From: Helichrysum umbraculigerum
Taxonomy: Eukaryota; Streptophyta; Magnoliopsida; Asterales; Asteraceae
Length of the DNA: 64,000 bases
Direction of reading: 5' to 3'
NCBI GenBank assembly: GCA_949592205.1
Contig: CATIUR010000001.1
Span: 313,252,250 to 313,316,249 of the forward strand
The translations under genes and the position numbers were made by a program. The notes under the pieces were generated by a model. That model saw only the letters and a program-made list of their open reading frames with translations. It had not been told where the DNA came from and did not search any database. Positions 35,201 through 47,887 of the stretch are shown here, piece by piece. Every line of letters begins with the position of its first letter. The first letter of the stretch is position 1.

Positions 35201-36457
35201 AGTTCTTGACTGCATAGTTTTGCAATATAAAATTATATCAACTATCCACTTATCAATAGAAATAAATCCTTTCAATTGAATGTTATGATGTATAAAATAT
35301 CGTTACACTCTTAGTGTTACACTTATTAAGTTTTCTCTTGTAACATTTTGTTTTAAAATATAGGAGAACAATCTTCAATACCAAAAGTGGAATGTCGTTG
35401 AATAGGATTGAAGTTGCAAGTTTGCTGCATCAAACTAATATCAGTAGAAGAGTTATTGATTGCTGGGCAACTATATTAAACAGAGATCAAAAGTTGCTAG
35501 CAAAGGGGCAAGTATCAAGATATTTTTTTCAAACTCATATATTGGTAAGCACAAGTAAGTTAATACTTTCTAATATTTTATAAATCATTACTATTTATTT
35601 ATATTTCATTTAATGATTATTGAAAAATGATAAATGCAGAATGAAAACATGCTTACTACTGATGCTTATAATGATGCTGCATTCGTTGAATTTAGAACGA
35701 AAATTGTTCACCAACTGACATCTGAAGATACAGATTTCAGATTGTCTAATTTGGATATGGTATGTCAATTTGACTACATCATAGTATTAGTCACGATGAA
35801 TGTTAGCATATGATACTAAATTATAATAATTGTTCATATTAATTTAGGTGTTCTTCCCTGTTTTGACCAAAACATTGAACTTCATAATGACTTTCAACTT
35901 GAGAACAACAGAAGCAGAAGTCATTGATCATAGTAAATCAGCAGTTGAATTTCATGTTAAGTATGGTGGTACACCATTCCTGATAGTAAGTAAAAATTTA
36001 CATATTTTTGTACATAAATTTAATTAAATTACAGGAAAAGCAAACAACACTATTGATTTTGCAGAGACACTTGTTTGGAAAGTACTTGGGCGAAGTAGGA
36101 CATCCAAAAGCACACTTGATTCGGTCAACTATACCAAAGAGAAAACTAATGAATTGGCGAACATTAGAACATCACTTTGGTTATGGAGTTTTAATGATGA
36201 AACACATGGAAAGCTATAAGGGTGAAAAGAATTGGGATTGTAGATTAGCTGTTGAAGGAGCAGAGCAGAATCACCAGATTGAACAGCTGAGAAGGAAATA
36301 TGCAACAAAAGTAATACTTAGTGATTTGAATCTTTTGAAGGAAGCATTTGTGAAGGATATGCAATGCTTTAATGCGCATTATAGTCAGACACAGAGGGAA
36401 TCACTTCGTCAAACTGCAAATGGAAAATGTTTTATGCATTTCCAGAATGTTGTCTGA
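32241..36457 (+). pseudogene. ULP1-like gene, copy A: catalytic His and Cys lost, two apparent frameshifts
   Basis: Exons by splice sites: 32241-32286, 33460-33802, 33906-34147, 34278-34704, 35364-35544, 35640-35759, 35848-35985, 36065-36457. The last four are in phase and end in a normal stop. It is homologous to copy B: YPDDKEILQF aligns with YPEYTLFKEI, and VFFPVLTKTLNFIMTF with VFFPICYSSHYYVMVF. In this C48 (ULP1) domain the catalytic His is Leu (TKTLNF), the Asp is kept (VIDHS), and the catalytic Cys is Tyr (HFGYGVLMMKHME against NGTDCGVFLMRHME). It lacks copy B's N-terminal domain, having a Lys-rich start (MAKESKEKGKK) instead. The exon 2/3 join is off by one base, and a shift near 34470-34480 splits exon 4. 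Either a pseudogene, or a pseudoenzyme with misread exons. Confidence 0.75.
32440..33395. repeat. Dispersed 90-120 bp repeat of the 16-kb MULE, densest block
   Basis: The unit contains GATGCATCGTAGTGCATACT, CCACATGGGTGTTAACATGT and CGATGTAAACTTA in a fixed order. Related copies lie at 34770-35100, 36640-37340, 38280-38400, 42470-42800, 43140-43275, 44270-44410, 45185-45380, 46845-46960 and 47315-47530, always in introns or spacers. A 250-bp segment (32495-32747) is nearly repeated at 33143-33390, and 32945-33120 at 34765-34945. Confidence 0.85.
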
Positions 36458-37545
36458 ATGGACACAAAATGTTTCATACTTTCTGCTAAAGTTGTAGTTT
36501 CTGTTACAAACTTTCATGATACTATGATTTGATATTTTTAGTTAGAGACATTTGTTATCCACTGCTTTATTTTTTATTACTTTAATTTTATAATTTTAAA
36601 CAATTGTCACATATAATGACAGCTTTTTTAGTATGAGATTTCATAAACAGCTATGAAGTGTCATGGCTCAGTGTGTGATCTTTTGCAAATAATGTTATGA
36701 TGCATCATAGTGCATAGTACCAGTACTCATACTTATGGGTGTTAAATATTATGTGTAAATATTATGTGTGGGTCTAGTTCTTCCAATATTGGGTTCTTTT
36801 CCTTTTTATTTGCTAATTGCCCCAAAAATTTGAAATACTAATAACTAGCGAACCTTCTCACATTGTTGAGAAAATAATGAGAGATAAATTAACTTTTTTA
36901 ATGGTGAAAAGCTATTAGTACTATTAGTACTCGTACACATGGGTGTTAACATGTATCGATAGACTTCACTATGATATTAACCAAATGTTATTATACATCG
37001 AGGTTCGTGTTATTAGTACTCGGACACATAGATTTTAACATGTATTTATATGAAACCAGTACAATACAAAATTAATATGCATCACAGTGCACACTATGTT
37101 GAAATTTTAAAGACGTGGTACTTTGAGAAAGAAAATTAAATAGAATACGATTATTTAACGTTATCTGTTTATACTTTATGAATCTATGTTACAAATGCCA
37201 AAATGTATCGATATACAACACTTCAATGTAAAATGAAAATTAATATGTATCACAATGCATAATATTATAAGTTTACATGTATTTATATGAAACCATTACA
37301 AAGTAAAATTAAAATGCATCATAGTGCACACTATTATTAGTAATTAAAATTACAAACACTAGAAATCTTAATATTTAAAAATTAATGAAATACTATTTGT
37401 TATAACAATAAAAATAAATTTTTTTAATAAAAACAGTTTACATAAGTAATAAATTTTTAAAAATAATAAGTAAATAAATATAATTAAATCAATTATCTAA
37501 AAAAGAAATAGTTTAATTTAATTTCAAAAAATGATAAAACATTTT

Positions 37546-37735
37546 ATAACCCTCATTTCATACGGAACCCTCGTTTATTCTATAAATATTTTTTCAAACC
37601 GCTTCACACCAACATCACAAAAAACCCTCATTTCATACGGAACCCTCATTTCATACGGAACCCTCATTTATACTCATTACCGCTCCTACAAAACCCTCAT
37701 TTAATCTCTTTCAAAAAACCCTCACTTCAAATCGA
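37546..37735. repeat. AACCCTCATTTCATACGG repeats in the 5' flank of ULP1-like copy B
   Basis: Seven or more AACCCTC words, three or four of them followed by ATTTCATACGG, lie directly upstream of the ATG at 37739. They resemble telo-box style 5' leader motifs. Confidence 0.7.
37581..37590 (+). promoter_or_regulatory. TATA box candidate for ULP1-like copy B
   Basis: TATAAATATT about 150 bases upstream of the ATG, embedded in the AACCCTC repeat region. Confidence 0.5.
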
Positions 37736-37738
37736 ACA

Positions 37739-40190
37739 ATGAGTACTTCTCGGGACGATGATGTTACTCTGATAGAATACACAAGAAGACTACGTAAGTG
37801 ATCGTCATTTTTTATTTTGATAAGAATAGTGGTATTTGTAGAAATTAATAATGACTGCATTAGGGTTTATTTTATAATATGTTTGATGAAATTAATAATT
37901 TACTTGTGTATGTACTAAAATGACTGCATTGTTCTGTATTATAAGTATTCATAAGTTTGGGTTGTGCTTTTATAAGTATTTTGAATTAAGAGATAAGTTT
38001 TCCAGTAGCATTATATATTTCTATCATGAGACAACATTTCTTAAGCTGTTGAAGACAACATTTCCAAGTTGGGATTATTTTAGTTAAATAGAACCTAAAG
38101 TTGGGATTATTGTTGTTAACTTGTTGATTTTTTTGTACAACATGAAATAGAAAAAAACCACTAGGTGAGAAAGAAGATGGAGGGAAAAACAACAAAAAAA
38201 GCTTGACATCAGGTTAGTATGCATGATGTTGAATATTATCTATGTACTGATATGGAATATTATATCAGTTTACAGTATAATTTTTGATATAATAATGAGG
38301 CATAGTGCATAGTACTAGTACTCATACTTATGGGTGTTATGATGCATCATAGTGCATAGTGCATATAATGTTATGATGCATCATAGTCCATAAGATTTTC
38401 CAGCTTTGTTATTAAAAAGAATGTATATAAGTATATTAAACGTGTTTATCCAAACTCAACTAATGCTGTCTAGCTACCCTGGTGGAGGGATTACTTGATT
38501 TACCCTGCCTAGACTATTATTGTATTGGGATTTAGCACTTGAACTGCAGCTGGTGAGTTTGTTGGAAGAAGTTTATGAGCACAAGTCGGGTGCAGGTGTC
38601 GGACTTGTTGGGATCATGTGAGGATAAGATGCAACGGATTCATTAGCTACCAAAGAATGACTGTTACCACTTACCAGTGTATTGCAACTCTTCTAGTGTG
38701 TCATTCTATACTCATTTTTCACTGCTGGTGATTTCATTTTTCACCAGCTTTGTTAGCTAGACAGCGTTAGTTGAGTTTGGATAAACACGTTTAATATACT
38801 TATATACATTCTTTTTAATAACAAAGCTGGAAAATCTTATGGACTATGATGCATCATAACATTATATGCACTATGCACTATGATGCATCATAACACCCAT
38901 AAGTATAATTTTTGATATAATAATGAGGCATGGTTGATATACATTTCACAAACATAAGTAATTAATGTCAATGCAGAAGAGGAACATATAACAAAAATAG
39001 TGAGAAGGAAGCGAAAAGTAAAAAAAAAGGTTGCATTTCACAAGAAATGGAGGATAAATAATGAAGAAGAAATGGAATCAGAAAAAGAAGAGAATGAAAG
39101 TGGAGGAGGAGGAGGACGAGAAGAAGAAGAAGAAGAAGAAGAAGAAAAAGAAGAAGAAGAAAGAGAAGAAGAAGAAGAAGAAGAAGAATAAGAAGAGGAA
39201 GAAGAGGAAGAAGATGAAGAAGAAGACGAAGATGAAGAAAAGGTAGCAGAATGTGATGATTACAGTAGACTACAAACAAGAGTTTCTCCAAACTGTTTGT
39301 ATGATGCAACCAAGAAGATGAGTCCAAAACAAATGGACGTGGTTAGAAGGATAGGATTTGGAAGGATTTTAGAAATGGAGTTTAACAAAATTCCATTAGG
39401 ATTGGGGTATTTTTGTGTTGAACACTTCAACCATGAGACTGGAGCAATAGAAATACCATCTGGTAACATTGAAATAACAAGACAGAGCATCAATAAGATG
39501 TTTGGATTGCCATTGGGAGATGAGCAAATTGAAACAAGCGTACGGCCTAAAAGAGGTGATCAAAATTCAAAGTTATGGAGAAGTCAATACTCATGTCGCA
39601 AAATTACTCCACCAAACATTTTGGACAGGATAGTAAAAAAGAAGCAATTTGGATGGAGTTTTATACTTGACTTCCTTGTCCTATGTGCATCCACAATCAT
39701 TGAGGGAAATCATAATGGAGCAGCAAATTTCAAGTTTCTGATATGCGTGAAAGACGAAGAGAAAATAAAGAAGTTAGATTGGTGTGGGTATATGCTCAGT
39801 TGCTTGAAAGAAGGAGTGAGAAGCTGGAAAGATGAAAGAACTGGTGATTGGTTTGTTGGATCAGTTACATGTCTTGTGGTAGGTACTTCCAACATTTTTT
39901 GTTATTTAAATTTACTGTAAAAATATAAACGTATTTACTGATTTATATAAATGTGAAAACAGTTGCATTATGTTAACTCAACCAATTGCGGAACTGTGTA
40001 CGTGCCACGACAAAGACCTGCTATAGCAGAGTGGTCAACGAACAAATTGGTTGAAAGACAGAATGCAGAAATTGCATTAGGAGGATTTGGGCACGTCGAA
40101 CTTATCAATGAAGATGAAGAAAGGGAAATACAATCAGGGAGTGAAGAATTAATCGAGAATGCTTTCACAAAAGAGGTATGTACACAACTA

Positions 40191-40284
<94 letters not shown>

Positions 40285-42359
40285 TAACTATTCGATTCGA
40301 TGCTTAAATTGAAGCTAAACATATCAAAGAAGTAGCAATAGAAGGGTATGTGTTAAGCTGTATGTATGCTAAAATCTCCTTTAATTATAATGACTTATAT
40401 TAATGAGTTCGTTTCATTGTAGATAAATGTTTGACGAGTTTGTTATATCATATCTCATAATTATGTGTTATGTAATCAATTTCCGTTTACAGATAACTAT
40501 TAGTTAAAAAAATATTAACTAATATATGTTTAACATAATGCTTAGGAGTTGGAGCACAATCTGAAATTGAGATACAAATACCTTGTTGGGTACAAGGAAG
40601 AAATGGATGCAGCTCTGTCAATGTACCCAGAATACACGTTATTCAAGGAGATATCTGAGAAAGTGAAAAAGATCTTTGAACCCAAAGAAAGAAGTTCGAG
40701 AACAATCACACCCGTATATTTCAGTCCCAATGAAGATTATCGTGATATAACTTCTACTTTCAACAAGGGTGATCATTCAAGAAGATATACTTCGTCAACT
40801 CCATTTCCATGCAGTTTCAGTGATCAAGCAGATCCAGGGAATACGATAGTAAATGTTCTTAAGCAATTATCAACAGAACAACCAAAAATTAATGGAGAAG
40901 AAGAGGATGAGAATGTGTCGAGCGATAGGACAATGAGTGGAAGGAATTCAGGGGAAAATGGAGAACCAAATGAAGAAGAGAGTGATGAAGGAAATTCACC
41001 ACATAGAAACAAAAGGGAACGACAAATCTCACATGTTTACAGGTCACCATATAAACAAAGAGAAGTGGAGATAAAAGAGAGATTACAATTGATTGAAAGG
41101 AAAATAGCAAGATATTTGGCCTGTTTCTTGGAAGTTCCCGGGTAAAACATAAGCTTTTATAAAATTATTTTTTTTTCTAAGACATATAGTTAATTATATT
41201 TGAAGTGCTTACTCATGAGATAAACGTAATTAAGATAAATAGTTAAATATATTTGCAGGAATGTCGTCTTTAACAGCAACCGAGGTGCATTCTGTTTTAG
41301 CATATCGCTAGCAAGCTTGGTGCACAGTCACTGGATCTTTGCAGATGTAATAGACGTTTGGGCCGCATGTCTCAATGCTGAAGACAAATATGCTCAACCC
41401 GGATCACCCAAACGATACTTCCTGCCAACTTATCTAATGGTAAGAATAAAACTATCAAACAAAACTTCAAACTGTAAAACTACAAACTGATAAAATATAA
41501 AATATATACATATTATCTGTTGCAGAAGAAGAACATGTTGGAGGATGGTGCAACAGATGAAAACAATGAACTTTTCAAGAAGGCCATTGTTGAAATCATA
41601 AAGCAACATGATGAAAGATTAACGTCATTTAAGAATATTGACCTGGTATGTACAAATATATAACAACATTATGATGATTTTATATAACAGTATTATAAAA
41701 TGATATTATGTACAAATGCAGGTTTTCTTTCCAATTTGCTACAGCAGCCATTATTATGTAATGGTGTTCAACATGAAAGCGGGAATAATAGATTTACTCG
41801 ACAACAGCAGCAACCAACCAGATTTCGATGCGAAATATCTAGGAGTACCGCAAAATGTGGTAAGTAGAAATGACTAGATGCAAACACATATAATATATGT
41901 AATGCTACTAACACTACAACTCAAAATGATTGTTATTAGGTAAAGTTGTTTGTCTGCTATTTAAAGAATGTTGAACACCCAAGAGCAGAAAGCTTCGAGA
42001 AAGCAAGGATTACAAGAAGACGAATGAAGTGGAGAACCAAAGAGAATGGAACGGATTGTGGAGTATTCCTAATGCGGCACATGGAAAACTTCAATGGACT
42101 CAACAATTGGAACTGTGGGTTAGAAAAAGAAGGGAAGGCTCAACTGAAGCAGTTGACAGAGCTTAGGACTAAGTATGCAGTCAAAATTATTACCCACGAA
42201 ATCAATGAAAAGCAGGCAGAGGTAATGAAGAGGTATGAACAATTTGAAAGAAGCTATAAAGAAGCAGAGAAACGTAAAATACTGGAAACGGCAAAGGAAC
42301 AGGCAAGTGATATATTGATGGAATGGGATGATGGGAGAGTCTACGACGACTATTATTGA
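37739..42359 (+). CDS. ULP1-like (C48 cysteine protease) gene, copy B, triad present, one in-frame stop
   Basis: Exons: 37739-37793, 38977-39878, 39963-40175, 40546-41141, 41259-41439, 41526-41645, 41722-41859, 41940-42359. All sites are GT-AG and all phases agree, giving 875 codons. One TAA (39189-39191, codon 90) interrupts a (GAA)n poly-Glu tract. The frame is otherwise open, and restart at MSPKQMDVV (39318) is possible. An N-terminal plant domain (VVRRIGFGRILEME, INKMFGLPLGDEQ) precedes an acidic linker and the protease. Catalytic candidates are H699 (SSHYYV), D716 (DLLDNS) and C775 (NGTDCGVF), counting the stop as a residue. The usual oxyanion Gln is not obvious. The family removes SUMO-type modifiers from proteins. 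Activity here is inferred. The tail (from about 790) is Lys/Glu-rich and probably coiled coil. Confidence 0.8.
38324..38905. repeat. Inverted repeat of about 150-bp arms in intron 1 of ULP1-like copy B
   Basis: The left arm 38324-38474 and right arm 38755-38905 are almost perfect reverse complements around a 280-bp loop. The arms contain GATGCATCATAGTGCAT copies of the MULE repeat. A direct repeat TTTTTGATATAATAATGAGG flanks the structure (38281-38300 and 38909-38928). Confidence 0.9.
39116..39240. repeat. GAA/GAG-rich trinucleotide tract coding poly-Glu
   Basis: Long purine run in exon 2 of ULP1-like copy B, encoding Glu/Lys/Asp. It includes the in-frame TAA at 39189-39191. Confidence 0.95.
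40189..40284. repeat. (TA)n(CA)n microsatellite in intron 3 of ULP1-like copy B
   Basis: Pure TA run to about 40254, then CA to 40282. Confidence 0.95.
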
Positions 42360-43505
42360 GTGACAGTAAAATATAATGTGTGTTCCAAAACAAAAACTTT
42401 TAGATTATTAGTATCTTAAATCTTGACAATGTTATTTCTATATCCTAAATAGATAGGATAAACAGCTATGAAGTGTCATGGCTCAATGTGTGATCTTTTG
42501 CATATAATGTTATGATGCATCAAAGTGCATAGTACTAGTACTCATACTTATGGGTGTTAACATGTCTTGATACTTTACTATTGTTTTACCAATGTTATGA
42601 TGCATCAAAGTGCGTACTATTAATTAGTTGTACATATGAGTGTAAAATATGTATCAATATACGTCACTATGATATTAACCGTTGTTATGATGCATTAAAG
42701 TGTGTAATGTTAGCACTTGTGCACATGGATGTTAATATGTGTCGATATACTTCAATGTAAAACAAATATTAATATGCATGACAGTGCATATTAATATTTT
42801 TTGTGAGTTTCATTTGTTACTAACAAGTATTAGAGTGTTGCGTTTAGGGTATTAACCCCAAAACCCAAACCCTAAACGCTTTATAAAATTTTAAACCATA
42901 AATTATACTAAACCCTAATAAACATGGGTGTTAACATATTTCTGTGAATAAATATGACAAAATTGCAAAAGTAATTTTTTTTTTTAAACAACGGGTATAG
43001 AGCATAGACTCTTAAAGTAAACGTGGGTTAGTTTTTTCATTTAATAAGAGTTTGTAACTATTGGATGTTCGTAAACAAGTGTAAGGTTGCTCTAATATAT
43101 GTACGAAAAATTATCAAATTTTTTTGGTAAGGTTGCTTTTATACATGATAAGTGCTAATAGTATGCATTCGGATGCACCATAAAGTATAAAAATATCAAA
43201 TTAAAGTATATCGATACATGATAACATCCATGTGTACTGGGTACTAGTAAAATGCACTCAGATATATCATAGCATTATTTGCAAAAGACAATACAATTAA
43301 ATAAAAAAATTAGACTGCAAAAACCATCACAAAAAAACATTGAATGAATAGATTTTGATAGTTAACAAGTGCTTAACATTACAAAATTTAAGTATCAAAA
43401 AAATAAACCAATGGATAACAATTGGCAGTAGCTCGAAATATCAATTCATAGTTTCTTAAAAATTTGAAGAGAATACTACAATAAAATGAAAGTGAGTAAA
43501 CAATA
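42360..43505. other. Spacer between convergent ULP1-like copy B and transposase
   Basis: Contains MULE dispersed repeats (42470-42800, 43140-43275) and an AAACCCTAA telo-box-like word near 42870. No gene seen. Confidence 0.5.
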
Positions 43506-46500
43506 TCAGAATTCATCAGAAAGTTCATCATCAGAATCTTCATTTTCAGGATCTTCATCGACATCTTCATCTTCTTCAACTTGATCATCAGAATCTTCAT
43601 TATCCTCAGCTTGTTTCAATTCATCTTCAATTCTAACTTTGCAACTCCTGATATTATGACCACTTACAAAACAATATTGGCATTCTCTTCTCTTAACCTG
43701 TTTGTTGACAGCCTTTTCTCGTGCACTAGTATATCTCTTTGAAGTACGTTGACCTTTGTTACGAACATTCTTAGGAGGATGAATGGAAACTTCAGTTGGC
43801 TTAGAGAATCCATATACTTGCTGAATTTTTTCAACTCTGCTAGAAGATGATTGCTCATCTGGTTTTCCATCAGCAAACTCTTGCAAAAATAGATCAAATT
43901 TTCCACTAAAAGCCAAGAGCTTCTCTTTATCATTCTTCAAATGAGAAACAACTTTCCTAAGCTTGTTAAAAACATCTTTACCTAGTTTAAAACACTCACC
44001 TACAGGATCAACATCCAAACTTAACAAATTAAAAGTTTCAGACGCTTCCTTTGTCCACCTCCTAAGAATGTACTTATTGGGAATAGAATAAATGTCGTTA
44101 ATATCATACACACAATATATGTGACGACATAAGCGACCTTCACGTTCAAATAACAAACACGAACAATTTGATTCACCACTGATTGGATCAAAAACCACCT
44201 GAATAAGAAAATTAACATTTTTAAAAAATAAAAATTAACATTGAAAATAAACGGTACTAACAGTGTATGTTAACATGCATCACGATGCAAACTGTTAGTA
44301 CTGCTAACATGTTAATAGTAGTAACTGTGATGCATACTAACATAACATTTACATTTTAATGCTGTTTATCGATGTATGATAACATGTATCACAGTGCAAA
44401 CTACTAGTACTATTTAGAAATACAGAATTAAATGGAAAAAAAAAGACACATAATATTTAAAACAAATAACCTTGTAATTCCACTTTGGACGAGGAGGAGG
44501 GAACCTTTCTTGCACTATGCAGAGCTGCTTGTCTCCATCAGTTACACAGCTGGTTTGAGCACATGATAATGAAGCTCTTTCAATTTCTTCTTGAACTAGC
44601 AAGAATAAAGAAGGTGCGTAAATGTCCCTAGCATGAAGTTCAATCTTTTTGGGAGTCAAACAGTTGATAGCCTTGTTTTCCATCTCATACTCAAGTAACC
44701 GATTATTGTGACGCTGCTTTTCCATAGCAGCATCGAATCTTGAAAAGAAATCAACTAAAGTCGATTGTTTGTTCTTGCATCTCTTGAAAAATGCATTTTC
44801 ACTTTCGGAAAGTGATGAAGTCCTCATTAAGCCATTCATTGGAAGATCCATAAAATAACATGGTACCCACATTTCCTTCAATTCATACAAATCATTGAAC
44901 CACCTCATATCATGCAACCCAAAATCATCAACTACTGATTTCCAACGTGTTTCAAATTTCTCAGGTGTCATTTCTTGATTCCAAAAAATATAATTCATTC
45001 TCTTCTGAAAATCTTTATTGGAATACAAAACATAATCAACCTAAAATAACATGAATAAATAATGTTAAAATATTATTCAATACAACTTAATATACACCTT
45101 CAAACAAATACTTAACAGAAAATAAATGGTAACAAATGATACTAACCAAAATGAATATTAAGATAGAATAAATGGTAACATGGGTGTTAATATGCATCTA
45201 ACTGCATACTAGTAGTACACATCCACATGGGTGTTAACAGTTATCAATATATGTAACTTTGATCACTACCCTATCTTAAGATGCATCCAAGTGCATACTG
45301 GTGTTCACATGTATCAATATATGTCACTTCGATGTAAGCCTATCTTAAGACGCATCACAGTGCATACTATCATAATATTCATCATTTGGAAGATTAAGAA
45401 TTACATAATTAAAGGCAACAAAAATAATTCTAAAAATCATCATTAAATTAATAAATAGTGTACAACATAATATGCAACATGAGTAATGCTAACACAATTA
45501 AAGGTGCACATTATATTTATACATAAAAAACATACCTTGTCAACAAGTTTCTGACTTATATGCCACATGCAAAACCGGTGTTTGGCACTTTTAAATTTAA
45601 CACGAATCGCCTCTTTCATAGCTGGATCTTGGTCAGTAACAATTAGGCCCGGTTCAGTTGGAAAGACTTTTAAGAAACAATCAAGAAACCAATTGAATGA
45701 CGTTATGGATTCACTGTATAACAGTGCAACACCAAAAATAACGAGTCGTTTGTGATTATCAACACCCGTAAGCGGAACAAACTTCATATTATATCTGAAA
45801 ATAAATTAACAAAATCAGATTTAATGTTCTAATCAGATTATTACAGAAAAAATGAAATAAATAATGCATTTAATAAAGGAAAAAAACATACTTATTCGTC
45901 CCATATGTCGCATCGAAGCAAACAATATCACCAAACTCTTGATAATTGAGTTTACAAACGTTGTCGGCCCAAAAAACACCGAGTAGAGAACCATCATCAT
46001 CACAAACATACTCGCAAGTAAAGTTTGGAAGATGTTCTTTTTTCCTAAGAAGATTCTCTATAGCAATATGGGCATCACTTTCACCAACAAACCGATTCAT
46101 ATCACGTTTGAAATTCTTGTAATCTAGACTACTAGGATCGACCATATCAAAACCACCACTAAGATCACATTTTAGACGGTGAGCAATGGTAGGGCCAATG
46201 TTTGATCGACTACTTAAATCATGAAGATGTTGCATGTCATCTACATCTAATCTTCGTTTCTTAAGCATTTGATTCTTATTAGACTCGGAAACAAGTTTGT
46301 GGTTATGTCCCTCAAAAAACTTAGTTATAACACACTTCCCTTCCAAAAATTTGCATCTCAAGCTAGCATCACAACCTGTCTTGATAGAAGAAGATTTACG
46401 GTTACTAACTTTTTTAACACGCTTTTTACGTTTACGAGAATGCTCAACAACAGGTTCAACAACAGGTTCAGGAACAACTTTCAAAGTGTCAACAGCTAAC

Positions 46501-47887
46501 TTCTTAGAAAAACCAGATTTATTACACCTATAAACTTTATACTTCACAGACCCATCTTCAAAACAATTATGTGATGATTTCTTAGCATCAAAACCACTAA
46601 CCTCAGCATACGATTCATAGAAACTGAAACAATGATCATACGAATTGAAAACAGAACCAATTTTGAGCTTAAACGAATCAGGAACAATAGGAAACCATAA
46701 TTTTGAGCCATCTGGGTATTCTTTTTCAAATGATGAAAGAACATGCCTCTTTGTAACTGAACCACAACCTAATAAAACAAATAAAAATAAATAAAATAAA
46801 TCATAATGTTCGACAAGTAAACTTATGTTCAGATGCATAAATTTAGATCAACATGGGTGTTAATATGCATCCAACAGCATACTAGTAGTACGCATCCACA
46901 TGGATGATAATATGTATCTACATACATCACTACGATGTAAACTTACGTTAACATACAAATTACGTGATGCAAGCAATATTGTGCTATATGTAGGAGTAAA
47001 AAAGATAGTTGAAATGCGGTAGTTTGCTCGTATTCGGTAGTTCAATCTTACAATTACATATTACTGTAAATTACTAGAATTTGTTCAAAAAATGACTTAA
47101 CTTTAACGAATCCAGTAGAGTTTGCTTAATCTAGAAAATTTTGCCTTGAATCATAGTTTTTGTCTCATAGTTCTTATAGGCCAGTGGTGTCTTTGATCCT
47201 TTTACCACTAGATTAAACAAAGTCACAAATTTTATGCGATTTCAAAAGACAACTAATCTTAAGAAAGTAGATGCTGGTGTGAGTGCACTTCCAGTGTATA
47301 TTAGTAAGGATGTAAAATTCGATGTAAGCCTATCTTAAGATGCATCACAGTGCATACTATTAGTAGTCATCCACATGGGTGTTAACAGTTATCAATATAT
47401 GTAACTTCGATGTAAACCTATCTTAAGATGCATCCCAGTGCATACTGGTGTTCACATGTATCAATATATGTCACTTCGATGTAAGCCTATCTTAAGACGC
47501 ATCACAGTGCATACTATCATAATGTTCATCATTTGGAAGATTAAGAATTACATAATTAAAAGCAACAAAAATAATTCTAAAAATAATCATTAAATTAATA
47601 AATAGTGTACAACATAATATGCAACATGAGTAATGCTAACACAATTAAAAATTTAAACTTACCGGTAGAATCAGGAAGACTAGGATTAGATTCCAATGGA
47701 ACATTTAAACTGGAACCAATAACATGAGCTACAAAATAACATTCATCGAAATGCATATTAAAACATTTACAACAAATAAACACAAAAACCTGAATTTAAT
47801 AGACAATAAAATTATTAGTATACACTTACCAGTAGAATCACCAATAAATGAATTCGAATCACCAGGAACATTGGAACTAGAAGACAT
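43506..47887 (-). CDS. FAR1-related MULE transposase, six exons, intact (840 aa)
   Basis: Exons on minus: 47887-47830, 47728-47663, 46768-45892, 45794-45536, 45040-44471, 44198-43506. All phases join to give 840 residues. In order: FAR1-type zinc domain (C123, C174, H196, H198 in EGHNHKLVS); MULE transposase with candidate triad D327 (CFDATYGTNK), D388 (IVTDQDPAM) and E499 (SLSESENAFF); SWIM finger C622, C624, C634, H636 (NCSCLLF, RLCRHIYCV); CCHC knuckle C783-C796 (CQYCFVSGHNIRSC); and a strongly acidic C terminus. This protein would cut and paste the element by binding its ends. Intron 5 has a weak-looking GTTATT donor. ULP1-like copy B lies tail to tail with it. Domesticated FAR1/FHY3 transcription factors share this fold, but paired terminal repeats around it favour a transposase. 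Confidence 0.9.
45223..45502. repeat. 280-bp segment duplicated between two introns of the transposase
   Basis: 45223-45502 (intron 4) is nearly identical to 47371-47650 (intron 2), same orientation. It includes MULE repeat units plus a unique stretch with TTTGGAAGATTAAGAATTAC. Confidence 0.9.

Noticed and set aside
38968..39327. Leu-rich 119-residue minus-strand ORF
   Set aside because: Antisense shadow of the GAA poly-Glu tract in the ULP1-like gene.
42850..42930. Telomere-like AAACCCTAA words
   Set aside because: Only single interspersed copies, so at most telo-box-like motifs, not a telomeric array.
43506..47887. Domesticated FHY3/FAR1 transcription factor gene
   Set aside because: The fold is shared, but inverted element ends, internal element repeats and a deleted sibling MULE nearby favour a transposase.
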